64,000 nt of DNA, taken from contig CAVVRF010000039.1 in the NCBI GenBank assembly GCA_963750535.1, positions 15,631 to 79,630 on the forward strand, given 5' to 3'. Position numbers and translations under genes: made by a program. This DNA is from JAKFWF01 sp963750535. Its GTDB lineage: Bacteria; Pseudomonadota; Alphaproteobacteria; Rhizobiales; Hyphomicrobiaceae. How positions within the stretch are numbered: position 1 is the stretch's first letter; the number at the start of each line of letters is the position of its first letter. Under the pieces are notes generated by a model. It was not told where the DNA came from, made no database searches, and was given only the letters and a program-made list of their open reading frames with translations. Shown here piece by piece: positions 8,874 to 15,701 of the stretch.

Positions 8874-9377
8874 CTACTTGCGGCCCTTCTTCGCTTCTTG
8901 ATTCTTGTGGGCTTCTATCGCCTCGCCCATCGCCTTGCTGATCTCCTCAGGCGTGAGCTCCTGCTTATGGGTCGCGACAGACCATTGGTGTCCGAACGGG
9001 TCCTGCAGCACCCCGTAGCGGTCGCCCCAGAACATGTCGGTGACCGGCATCGTGATCTTGGCGCCGGCCTCGGCGGCTCGCGCGGCAAAGCCGTCGACGT
9101 CCTTCACGAACAGATGGATGGTCACCGGCGTGCCCTTGAGCGTGCTAGGCCCGACCGCGCCGCAGGACGGCATCTCGTCGACGAGGAACACCGGCGCGCC
9201 GGCGATCTTGATGCAGGCGTGCATCAGCTTTCCGTCCGGGCCAGGCACGCGGCGCAGCTCCTCGGCGCCGAATGCTTTCTTGTAGAACTCGATCGCCTTG
9301 GCGGCACCGGCACAAACGAGGTGCGGCGTGACAGGGCTCATGCCGGGCGGGATATAGCTCGTTGCTGCTTTGGCCAT
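8874..9377 (-). CDS. VOC-family (glyoxalase/PhnB-like) protein
   Basis: A 167-residue vicinal-oxygen-chelate fold protein of the PhnB/YdeM-like type. Seen: TPHLVCAGAAKAIEFYKKAFGAEE at the start, LMHACIKIAGAPVFLVDE, VTIHLFVKDVDGFAARA and the typical FWGDRYGVLQDPFGHQW ending, followed by a charged tail. Function within the superfamily cannot be assigned. The start at 9377 has a good ribosome site (AAAGGAA seven bases upstream). Confidence 0.88.
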   Translation of the reverse strand: MAKAATSYIPPGMSPVTPHLVCAGAAKAIEFYKKAFGAEELRRVPGPDGKLMHACIKIAGAPVFLVDEMPSCGAVGPSTLKGTPVTIHLFVKDVDGFAARAAEAGAKITMPVTDMFWGDRYGVLQDPFGHQWSVATHKQELTPEEISKAMGEAIEAHKNQEAKKGRK

Positions 9378-9471
9378 CGTTGTTCCTTTCGCCGTTTGGT
9401 CAGGTTCAGTTAACTCAAGGACGGTTGGCGGAAGTCGTTCCCGACAATGGAACGAGAATTTTCCGCCCCGC

Positions 9472-10206
9472 TCACACGCCCCACTGCGCCTTGGCGAAGC
9501 CGGGGTAGGTCTCGGCCACCTCGCTGGCCACGCGGCTGCGCAGGAGCGCGAGGGTATCCGCTGACGGCGGCGGCGTCACCGGCACCTGCGCCGGCTGCTC
9601 GAACTCGAAGCCGGTGGCGGCGCGGACGTCGGCGGCGGTGACGCCCGGATGCGTGCTGGCCAGCCGGAAGCCGCCGCGCGCCTTGTCGTAGTCGAACAGG
9701 CACAGGCCGGTGACCAGCGCATGCGGGCCGCCGGGGCGGAACTCGCCCTCGGGCGACGAGCCGGCGGCACTGACGAAATCGACCTTTTCGACCAGCGTGC
9801 GCGGCGAATGCTCCTCGCGGAACAGGATCACGCGCGGAATGAGGTGATAGAGATAGGCCGAGCCGAACGAGCCGGGAAAGCGCACTTTCGGCCGCGGAGT
9901 GCTCGCCAAGGCCGACGAGATTGATGTTGCCGCGCCCGTCGATCTGGCCGCCGGACAGGAAGAACGCATCGATGCGGCCCTGGGCGGCGCAGTCGAACAG
10001 CTCCTTGCCGCCGTCGGTGAACGGGTTGTGCTGCTCGCTGCCGAGCAGCGAAACGCGCATCCGCCCGCCGGACAATGCCCGCGCCAGCAGCGCCGCCGAG
10101 CCGGGAATCGGCGACGACGCGCCGACCGCGACATGGCGCAGGCCCTCGAGCATGCGGGCGATCGCGCCAATCATGATCTCCGGCGTCGATATGGTCCGGC
10201 GGTCAT
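9472..10206 (-). pseudogene. CoA-transferase family subunit B, frameshifted
   Basis: Beta subunit of a glutaconate-CoA-transferase-like pair. One frame covers IARMLEGLRHVAVGASSP, LLGSEQHNPFTDGG and GNINLVGLGEHS. At about 9894-9897 the frame changes, and PKVRFPGSFGSAYLYHLIPR, REEHSPRTLVEKVDFVSAAG and HPGVTAADVRAATGFEF follow to the stop at 9472. Deleting one G in gcggccg restores the join. A second shift is likely at the very start: the ATG at 10206 overlaps the stop of subunit A (ATGA), as expected for coupled genes, but is one base out of frame with the conserved STPEIMIGAIARM. A start at 10174 would avoid needing that second change. The rest is well conserved, so errors in the sequence are plausible. 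Confidence 0.75.
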
Positions 10207-11030
10207 GCGGTCGCCCCTGCCAGCACGTGCTCGGCCATCCAGTCGCGGAAGCCGGCGGCGGTCTCGGCGGCGCGGAAATAGTCCTTGAGCAGGGCGCGGT
10301 CCGGGGGATAGGCGCCGGCGAGCCCGACCGGGTCGCTGCCGCGCGGCGCCCTGGCGATGCCGCTGACGTACAGCGCCGGGATGGTGCCGGCGGCCCTGCC
10401 GTCGTCGGTCAGGAAGTCGGCATCGACGATTTCCTCGACCGTCACCCAGGTCTCGCGCGCCGCATGCGCCATCAGCATCAGCTCGCGGCGGACGCCGATC
10501 CAGACGTTACCGCGCGTATCGGCATAGCGGGCATGGAACAGGGCGACGTCCGGCCGGATCGCGGGAATGATCACGATCGGATCGCGGCTGTCGCTCAACG
10601 GATTGTCGATCACCTTCCAGTCGGGGCGGATCTTCAGGAGGTCCGAGCCGAGAATGCCGCGCAGCGGCATGAACGGGATGCCCTTCTCGGCCGCCTGCAG
10701 GCCGGCGTGGATCGCCGGGCAGGTAGCATCGCGCATTTCGATCTCGCCGGCCTTGATCGCGGCCGCGAACCGCGGTGGCATGGACAGCTCGCCGAGCGTC
10801 ATGGCGGCCGCCTCCATCACCTTGACGCAGCCCGCGCCGATCAGCCAGTCGGCCTGCAGGCCGCCGCTCGGCACGCCGACGAGGTGCAGGTTGCGCGCCT
10901 TGCGCCTGATCAGCGCCGCCACCGCCTTCATGGCGCAGCCCGAATAGTCCGGCGGGATCGCGATCATCGCGCCGTCCTCGATCCGGCGGGCGATGTCGTC
11001 GACCGTGATCGGCTTGGTGTCGGGCGTCAT
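10203..11030 (-). CDS. CoA-transferase family subunit A
   Basis: A 275-residue alpha subunit of the class I CoA-transferase superfamily, closest in pattern to glutaconate CoA-transferase and the IpdA type. Seen: RIEDGAMIAIPPDYSGCAMKA, NLHLVGVPSGG, GLQAAEKGIPFMPLRGILGSD, ARYADTRGNVWIG and VEEIV. It would act with the downstream subunit B, with which it overlaps by four bases. Substrate is unknown: members move CoA between short acids, while the related IpdAB pair opens a steroid ring instead. No ring-degradation genes are nearby. Confidence 0.82.
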   Translation of the reverse strand: MTPDTKPITVDDIARRIEDGAMIAIPPDYSGCAMKAVAALIRRKARNLHLVGVPSGGLQADWLIGAGCVKVMEAAAMTLGELSMPPRFAAAIKAGEIEMRDATCPAIHAGLQAAEKGIPFMPLRGILGSDLLKIRPDWKVIDNPLSDSRDPIVIIPAIRPDVALFHARYADTRGNVWIGVRRELMLMAHAARETWVTVEEIVDADFLTDDGRAAGTIPALYVSGIARAPRGSDPVGLAGAYPPDRALLKDYFRAAETAAGFRDWMAEHVLAGATA

Positions 11031-11154
11031 GGCGTGCGTCCTCGTTGGCGTGGCGCCAGTACAGACCTATTCCGGCGGCCTGTGAAGGGGTGGGGGTGGC
11101 GCCGGTCGCCCAGCCTTCAATTTCCGCATCAGCCACCCTGGCCAAATGCTTCCA

Positions 11155-11469
11155 TCAACTCACCAGCTTCAACCCGATGATCGAGCCGATCAGGGTGGCG
11201 AGGAACAGCAGGCGCAATGCGGTCGCCGGCTCGCCGAAATAGAAGATGCCGGCCACCACGGTGCCGGCGGCGCCGATGCCGGTCCACACCGCGTAGGACG
11301 TGCCGAGCGGGATCGTCTCGGACGCCTTGGTCAGCAGGTAGAAGCTCAGAACCGCGAACACCACGAAGATCGCGGTCGGCAATGGCCTGGTGAAGCCCTC
11401 CGTGTAGCGCATCGAGGTGGTGAAGCCGATCTCGAACAGACCGGCCAGGATGAGAACGAACCAGGCCAT
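11155..11469 (-). CDS. sugE: SMR-family exporter (SugE/Gdx type)
   Basis: A 104-residue, four-helix small multidrug resistance protein. Glu13 in AGLFEIGFTT is the conserved membrane glutamate that couples proton antiport. The text SETIPLGTSYAVWTGIGAAGTVVAG is the family signature. SugE-type members export guanidinium or quaternary ammonium compounds as dual-topology dimers. The ATG at 11469 is the natural start; upstream sequence in the same frame runs into a palindromic repeat. No guanidine riboswitch was recognised in the 45 bases before it. Confidence 0.9.
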   Translation of the reverse strand: MAWFVLILAGLFEIGFTTSMRYTEGFTRPLPTAIFVVFAVLSFYLLTKASETIPLGTSYAVWTGIGAAGTVVAGIFYFGEPATALRLLFLATLIGSIIGLKLVS

Positions 11470-11516
11470 TTGTGCTCCGAAGTAATGCAACGTCCGCGTG
11501 CGAAGCGCACGAGTTG

Positions 11517-11558
11517 CCACCCCACAGGGGTCATCCTCGGGCCTGGCCCGAGGACCCA
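11517..11558. repeat. Single copy of the CCTCGGGCC palindrome
   Basis: CCTCGGGCC-T-GGCCCGAGG (11535-11553) with the same left flank (CCACCCCACAGG) and right end (ACCCA) as the first half of the pair at 1667-1830. The shared stretch of about 42 bases is nearly identical. It lies between hslV and the SMR exporter gene. Confidence 0.85.
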
Positions 11559-11651
11559 TCCCACAGCAACAACGGCCGTTCAAGCTGATCACGGGATCTG
11601 GTCGCGCGTCGCGTCCGCCGACGCCCTGGAAGCGGCGTCACGGCGGCTCTC

Positions 11652-12215
11652 TCACCGCGCGCTGTCGAGCGCTTCGATCACCAGGTTGCGATTGGTGTAG
11701 ACGCAGATGTCGGCGGCGATGCCCATCGCCTTGCGCGCGATCGCCTCGGCCGCCAACTCGGTGTCGAGCAGCGCCCGGGCGGCGGCGAGCGCATACATGC
11801 CACCGGAGCCGATTCCCATGACGTCGTGCTCGGGCTCGAGCACGTCGCCGGTGCCGGTGAGCACGAGCGTCGTCCCGGCGTCGGCGACGATCATCATCGC
11901 TTCCAGCCGGCGCAGGTAGCGGTCGGTGCGCCAGTCCTTGGCGAGCTCGACGGCGGCGCGGGTGAGCTGGCCCGGATACTGCTCGAGCTTGCCCTCGAGC
12001 CGCTGGAACAGGGTGAACGCGTCGGCAGTCGCGCCGGCGAAGCCGCCGATCACGTCGCCGCGCCCGATCGAGCGGACCTTCTTGGCGTTGGCTTTCAGCA
12101 CGGTCTGGCCGAGGCTCACCTGGCCGTCGCCGGCGACCACGACCTTGCCGCCCTTGCGCACGGTCAGGATCGTCGTTCCGTGCCAGGCGGTGTCACTGCC
12201 GGAGTTGCTGCTCAT
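11652..12215 (-). CDS. hslV: ATP-dependent protease peptidase subunit HslV
   Basis: Proteolytic core of the HslUV (ClpYQ) complex: a double hexamer of N-terminal-threonine peptidase that degrades proteins fed by the HslU ATPase. The protein is 187 residues. Thr14 in WHGTTILTVRK is the catalytic threonine exposed after the propeptide is removed, and GDGQVSLGQTV and GGFAGATADAFTL follow as expected. The ATG at 12215 was chosen over an upstream extension. hslU, usually the next gene, is not present: an SMR exporter lies downstream instead. It is divergent from hisB across a pair of palindromic repeats. Confidence 0.95.
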   Translation of the reverse strand: MSSNSGSDTAWHGTTILTVRKGGKVVVAGDGQVSLGQTVLKANAKKVRSIGRGDVIGGFAGATADAFTLFQRLEGKLEQYPGQLTRAAVELAKDWRTDRYLRRLEAMMIVADAGTTLVLTGTGDVLEPEHDVMGIGSGGMYALAAARALLDTELAAEAIARKAMGIAADICVYTNRNLVIEALDSAR

Positions 12216-12280
12216 CGCGTTACCTTTCGTGGCGGGTAGCCCTTTTCTCAACTCTGTCCGGGTGATAGATGCGCATCGAG

Positions 12281-12323
12281 CCAGTGTCCCGATCGCGAAG
12301 CTCGCGATCGATAAGGACACTGG
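12281..12323. repeat. CTAG-tip palindrome, short form (GTGTCC class)
   Basis: CCAGTGTCC at the left and GGACACTGG at the right, enclosing a perfect inner palindrome CGATCGCGA-AGC-TCGCGATCG. The tips read CCAG/CTGG rather than CTAG. It sits 65 bases from the hslV start and belongs to the family described at 13741, 20791, 46585, 58997 and 62587. Confidence 0.8.
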
Positions 12324-12335
12324 AGAGCATTGAAT

Positions 12336-12413
12336 TTAGTGTGATTCAGATGGCGAAGTCCGCTCACCAGCCCAGCCGTCGGTTTGTAGCGAACTTCTCT
12401 ATCATCACACTAG
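12336..12413. repeat. CTAG-tip palindrome (TGTGA class)
   Basis: TTAGTGTGATTCAG at the left and TCACACTAG at the right, with partial inner arms (GCGAAGTCC / GCGAACTTC). The right tip ends eight bases before the ribosome site of hisB, so the hisB leader must include or start within the repeat. Confidence 0.8.
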
Positions 12414-12429
12414 TGGCAAGGAAGAGCCA

Positions 12430-13026
12430 GTGACCCGCACAGCGACGATCACGCGCACGACCCGGGAAACCGACATCAAGGCCCAGGTGGGCCTCGACGG
12501 CACCGGCGCCTATGACATCTCGACCGGCGTCGGCTTTCTCGACCACATGCTGGAGCAGCTCGCCCGCCATTCGCTGATCGATATCAAGCTCGAAGCCAAG
12601 GGCGACCTGCACATCGACAGCCACCATACCACCGAGGACAGTGGCATCGTGCTCGGCCAGGCGATCGCCAAGGCGATGGGCGACAAGGCTGGCATCACCC
12701 GCTACGCCGACGTGCACCTGCCGATGGACGAGACGCTGACCCGCGTCGCGATCGACGTTTCCGGCCGGCCGTTCCTGGTCTGGGACGTCAAGTTCACCGC
12801 GCCGAAGCTCGGCGACATGGATACCGAGCTGTTCCGCGAGTGGTTCCAGGCGTTCGCGCAGAACTGCGGGATTACACTGCACGTGACGAACCTTTACGGC
12901 GCGAACAACCATCATATCGCCGAGACCTGCTTCAAGGGCCTGGCGCGGGCGTTGCGCGTCGCGCTGACGCTCGATCAGCGGCAGGCGGGCCGGGTGCCGT
13001 CGACCAAGGGCAGCCTCAGCGTCTGA
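12430..13026 (+). CDS. hisB: Imidazoleglycerol-phosphate dehydratase
   Basis: Sixth step of histidine synthesis: dehydrates imidazole glycerol phosphate to imidazole acetol phosphate. The protein is 198 residues, single-function (no phosphatase domain). The two metal-binding motifs are HHTTED at 65-70 and HH161-162 in NNHHIAE. It starts with GTG, preceded by AAGGAAG at five bases. It opens the his cluster and is divergent from hslV. Confidence 0.97.
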   Translation: MTRTATITRTTRETDIKAQVGLDGTGAYDISTGVGFLDHMLEQLARHSLIDIKLEAKGDLHIDSHHTTEDSGIVLGQAIAKAMGDKAGITRYADVHLPMDETLTRVAIDVSGRPFLVWDVKFTAPKLGDMDTELFREWFQAFAQNCGITLHVTNLYGANNHHIAETCFKGLARALRVALTLDQRQAGRVPSTKGSLSV

Positions 13027-13071
13027 GCCTGCCGGGCGCGTCGGCGGGCGGTCCTGGCGCGGTCGGCAGGC
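13027..13071 (+). terminator. Possible hairpin after hisB
   Basis: GCCTGCCG (13027-13034) and CGGCAGGC (13064-13071) are perfect complements starting at the hisB stop codon, with a 29-base loop. No T-run follows, so it is a weak terminator candidate or a chance pairing in G+C-rich DNA. Confidence 0.25.
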
Positions 13072-13189
13072 GTCCTGCTATCCTGCCTGTCGCCGTTTAG
13101 GCTGCTTCGGACGTAGGCGGAGGCGGCCATCAGCAGAAGTCAGTGGAGCCAGGATCCGCGCGTCGGAGCTGGCACGGAGCGGAGCACGC

Positions 13190-13744
13190 ATGATCGCCTT
13201 TACCGTCCATGAGCCACCGAACCCGCCGGCCGACCGCATCGAGCGGGCCGAGCGGCTTGAGTTCGTGCGCGACGGCTTCTCGCCCTTCGCGGCTGCCCTG
13301 CCGCCGTTGTGGATGGTGATGAACCGGCTGTGGCTGGCGCTGTTCCTCTACCTCCTGGTGTGGCTCGGCGCGGACTTCCTGCTGGCGGCGGCAGGCGTCG
13401 ACAAGACCTTGATCGGACTTATCAATCTGGCGGCGAACGTCGTTGTCGGCTTCGAGGCGTCGAGCATCCGGCGGTGGACGCTCGACCGGCGTTCGTGGAG
13501 CGAGATCGGCACAGTCGTGGGCAAGAACCGTGCGGAATGCGAACGCCGCTTCTTCGACCGCTGGCTCGACGCGCAGCCGCTGCTGCGGCGCGATCTTGTG
13601 TCGGCGGGCACAGCCGCGGCAGCGCCGCGCGCCGCCGTTACCCATGAGCACCGGGACGCCGAGCCGGTCGAGCCGCAATCGACCGACCCCGAGCCGGATC
13701 ACCCGCCGCCGCGGTCGTTGTGGCGGCGGCTGCTGCGACGCTAG
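13190..13744 (+). CDS. DUF2628 membrane protein
   Basis: A 184-residue protein with the DUF2628 pattern: a leading ERLEFVRDGFSPFAAALPP, two adjacent membrane segments (LWLALFLYLLVWLGADFLLA and LIGLINLAANVVVGFEA), then RRWTLDRRSWSEIGTVVG and a Pro/Arg-rich tail. The family has no known function; in many Hyphomicrobiales it sits exactly here, between hisB and hisH. Its UAG stop (13742-13744) is part of the CTAG tip of the repeat that follows. Confidence 0.85.
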   Translation: MIAFTVHEPPNPPADRIERAERLEFVRDGFSPFAAALPPLWMVMNRLWLALFLYLLVWLGADFLLAAAGVDKTLIGLINLAANVVVGFEASSIRRWTLDRRSWSEIGTVVGKNRAECERRFFDRWLDAQPLLRRDLVSAGTAAAAPRAAVTHEHRDAEPVEPQSTDPEPDHPPPRSLWRRLLRR

Positions 13745-13818
13745 TGTGGCGATTTCGAAGCCCGCTTCATACTTTCTGCGCATTCGAGAGCGGACTTCGA
13801 AATCATAGGCCACACTAG
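13741..13818. repeat. CTAG-tip palindrome (GTGGC class)
   Basis: CTAGTGTGGC at the left and GCCACACTAG at the right, with inner arms GATTTCGAAGCCCGC / GCGGACTTCGAAATC. It is 78 bases and a close match in size and sequence to 62587-62664. The left tip contains the stop codon of the DUF2628 gene. Confidence 0.9.
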
Positions 13819-13830
13819 ATCGTTGAATTT

Positions 13831-13907
13831 CCTAGTGTCCTTATCGATCGCGAAGTTCGTCCGGAGCCCGCTGCGAATGAAACGAACTTCGCGACCGGGA
13901 CACTAGG
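13831..13907. repeat. CTAG-tip palindrome (GTGTCC class)
   Basis: CCTAGTGTCC at the left and GGACACTAGG at the right, inner arms CGCGAAGTTCGT / ACGAACTTCGCG. It is separated from the preceding palindrome by 12 bases. The same two-part arrangement, with a 13-base spacer, occurs at 62587-62750. Confidence 0.9.
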
Positions 13908-13935
13908 ACCTCCGTCGAAGGGAGCAAAATTACCA

Positions 13936-14592
13936 ATGGCCCAGCGTGTCGCCATCATCGACTACGGCTCCGGCAACCTGCACTCGGCGGCGAAGGCGTT
14001 CGAGCGCGCGGCCCGCGAAGCCGATGTCGCCGCGCGGATCGCCGTCACCGCCGACCCGGACTACGTCGCCAGTGCCGATCGGGTGGTGTTGCCCGGAGTC
14101 GGCGCATTCGCCGACTGTGCCAGCGGCCTCGACGCCGTGACCGGCATGCGCGAGGCGCTCGAGACGGCGGTCGGGCGCCATGCCCGGCCATTCCTCGGAA
14201 TTTGCGTCGGCATGCAGTTGCTGGCAACGCGCGGCCTCGAGTTCGGCGAGACGCCGGGCCTCGGCTGGATCGCCGGCGACGTGACCGCGATCCGGCCGCG
14301 CGATCTCGCGCTCAAGGTGCCGCACATGGGCTGGAACACGCTCGACGTGGTGCGGCCGCATGCCCTGCTCGACGGCATTGCAACCGGCCCGAACGGCCTG
14401 CACGCCTACTTCGTCCACTCATTCCATCTTGCCGCGACTGATCCGGCCACGGTGGTGGCGACCGCCGACTACGGCGGTCCGGTGACGGCGATGGTCGGTC
14501 GCGACAACATCGCCGGCACCCAGTTCCACCCCGAAAAGAGCCAGGCGCTCGGGTTGAAACTCATCGCGAATTTCCTGCAGTGGCGGCCCTGA
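13936..14592 (+). CDS. hisH: Imidazole glycerol phosphate synthase, glutaminase subunit HisH
   Basis: Class I glutamine amidotransferase that supplies ammonia to HisF. The protein is 218 residues. Cys90 in LGICVGMQ is the nucleophile, and His198/Glu200 in FHPEKSQ complete the triad. DYGSGNLHS and LPGVGAF at the N-terminus are family marks. The ribosome site GAAGGGAGC lies ten bases upstream. hisA follows only after a 1.1 kb interruption with two genes on the other strand. Confidence 0.97.
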   Translation: MAQRVAIIDYGSGNLHSAAKAFERAAREADVAARIAVTADPDYVASADRVVLPGVGAFADCASGLDAVTGMREALETAVGRHARPFLGICVGMQLLATRGLEFGETPGLGWIAGDVTAIRPRDLALKVPHMGWNTLDVVRPHALLDGIATGPNGLHAYFVHSFHLAATDPATVVATADYGGPVTAMVGRDNIAGTQFHPEKSQALGLKLIANFLQWRP

Positions 14593-14625
14593 GAGCCGCC
14601 ACGCCGTCCGCGACCTTCGCTCCCG

Positions 14626-14985
14626 TCAGCTTGCCTGGGCGAGCGGCAGCTCGGCCTGGGCCGGGACCACGCCCGGCAGCGGGAAGGCGATGACGTTGGT
14701 GCTCGCCTCGATGTCGAACGGCGTGCGGCGCTGACGGAACCAGCGCAGGCTGGTGTTGGTGAGCTGTGCGTCGTCGCTCACGGCCTGGACGATCAGTCCA
14801 TCATCGCCATCGAGCAATCCGGCGAGCCGCTTCTCGATGTCGCCTTCCGAGGTCTCGGCACGCACATACCACGTCTGCTCGAGCGGGCGCGCCCACGACT
14901 GACCGAGGCTCATGATCGCGGTCGCCAGGACGTGCTTGTTCCGGTTCGGGTGGGCGAGATCGTAGGAGATGAGGAACGTGCGCAT
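14626..14985 (-). CDS. Cas2/VapD-like ferredoxin-fold orphan (SinR type)
   Basis: A 119-residue protein. It begins MRTFLISYDLAHPNRNKHVL, the beta1-loop-helix start of the Cas2/VapD ferredoxin fold with the acidic residue in SYDL, followed by WYVRAETSEGDIEKRLAGLL and DDGLIVQAV strands. Database entries often call such proteins SinR family; the function is unknown. Some relatives are metal-dependent nucleases or toxins, but that is not shown for this group. No cas genes, CRISPR array or antitoxin are nearby. The ATG at 14985 has GAGAG ten bases upstream. It lies on the opposite strand to the his genes, inside the hisH-hisA gap. Confidence 0.65.
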   Translation of the reverse strand: MRTFLISYDLAHPNRNKHVLATAIMSLGQSWARPLEQTWYVRAETSEGDIEKRLAGLLDGDDGLIVQAVSDDAQLTNTSLRWFRQRRTPFDIEASTNVIAFPLPGVVPAQAELPLAQAS

Positions 14986-15030
14986 GGGGGTGGCTCTCTC
15001 GGGCAAGGATGGGGGCTTCTGTTAAGCGAT

Positions 15031-15058
15031 ACGATACTCCAGTCACTGCGACTGTGAA
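15031..15058 (-). promoter_or_regulatory. Candidate promoter of the SinR-type gene
   Basis: On the minus strand TTCACA (15053-15058) and TATCGT (15031-15036) are 16 bases apart, placing a start about 40 bases before the ATG at 14985. Between the two boxes is a dyad CAGTC-GCAGT-GACTG (15040-15054), which could be an operator. This was found by eye and is weak evidence. Confidence 0.35.
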
Positions 15059-15093
15059 GGGCGACGCGGGCAATTCAGGGGCAGCAAATCGGA

Positions 15094-15157
15094 GTAGTGG
15101 GGGAGACCCCGAGGGACGGGCAGTCACTCGGGGTCTTCGGGGTACGCACACCACTAC
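15094..15157. promoter_or_regulatory. Long nested inverted repeat
   Basis: GTAGTGG (15094-15100) pairs with CCACTAC (15151-15157). Inside, GGAGACCCCGAG (15102-15113) pairs with CTCGGGGTCTTC (15127-15138) with one G-U. The result is a 19-pair hairpin with an asymmetric internal loop and 13-base apical loop. It lies between two minus-strand genes. Role unknown: terminator-like, attenuator or protein-binding structure. Confidence 0.5.
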
Positions 15158-15207
15158 CAGAGGGGTCTTCAGGCTTGCCGTTCCGCTCCGCGGGAGGAAG
15201 GGAACGT

Positions 15208-15268
15208 AAAGAGAACATGCCACGAATCACGGGGAGAGTAAAGCGTCCGTTTCCGAAATGTTCTCTTT
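15208..15268. promoter_or_regulatory. Inverted repeat AAAGAGAACAT / ATGTTCTCTTT
   Basis: Eleven-base perfect inverted repeat, arms 15208-15218 and 15258-15268, centre 39 bases. It ends 28 bases from the stop codon of the small DNA-binding-like gene. The A+T-rich arms stand out from the G+C-rich surroundings. It could be two operator half-sites or an RNA stem. The rest of 14986-15296 holds no gene. Confidence 0.45.
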
Positions 15269-15296
15269 TGTTTCCTTTTGAGCCCGATAGCGGAGT

Positions 15297-15599
15297 TTAA
15301 TCGAACAACGCCAGCTGGTTGGGATCGATGGCGCGCGCGAGCCGGCGGTGACGGCCGAAGTCGATCCGGTCGACGATACCGGGATGGCGCTCGGCGAACA
15401 GCGCCCGGGCCTTGGCCTGCGCGCCCGGAAAGCGGCTGCCTTCCCAGATCTCATACAGCCGGCGCGGGTCGCATTGGTAGCGCTTGCACAGGTCGCGGCG
15501 GCGCACCCGCAGCCAGCGCGCGATCCAGATGTCGATCGCGTCGGCCTCGGTGAGCGGGCGGACGCGACTGGTGCAGGTTGGCTCGGCGGTGCTGATCAT
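15297..15599 (-). CDS. Small helix-turn-helix-like protein
   Basis: A 100-residue basic protein. The centre reads AIDIWIARWLRVRRRDLCKRY then CDPRRLYEIWEGSRFPGAQA, which looks like a helix-turn-helix with a wing-like RHPGIVDRIDFGRHRRL. Similar short proteins are common and uncharacterised in Bradyrhizobium-like genomes. DNA binding is inference. The ATG is at 15599; upstream sequence in this frame is antisense to hisA and not plausible. With the SinR-type gene it forms a two-gene minus-strand insertion in the his locus. Confidence 0.6.
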   Translation of the reverse strand: MISTAEPTCTSRVRPLTEADAIDIWIARWLRVRRRDLCKRYQCDPRRLYEIWEGSRFPGAQAKARALFAERHPGIVDRIDFGRHRRLARAIDPNQLALFD

Positions 15600-15701
15600 G
15601 GGCGGCTGGGTGCTTGACGGCGGCGGGGCGCGCTGATTGAAGCCACGCAACCTTAGCAACACGATGGCGCGGCGCGGCATCGGGGAAAGTAAAGTGGCGC
15701 G

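Noticed and set aside
11470..11516. Guanidine riboswitch upstream of the SugE-type gene
   Set aside because: There is a small hairpin (CGTGCG-AAG-CGCACG) but not the paired ACGR-loop hairpins of the mini-ykkC type, nor room for a ykkC-I aptamer.
14626..14985. CRISPR-Cas locus
   Set aside because: The protein has a Cas2-like fold pattern but there is no repeat-spacer array and no Cas1 or effector gene anywhere in the window.
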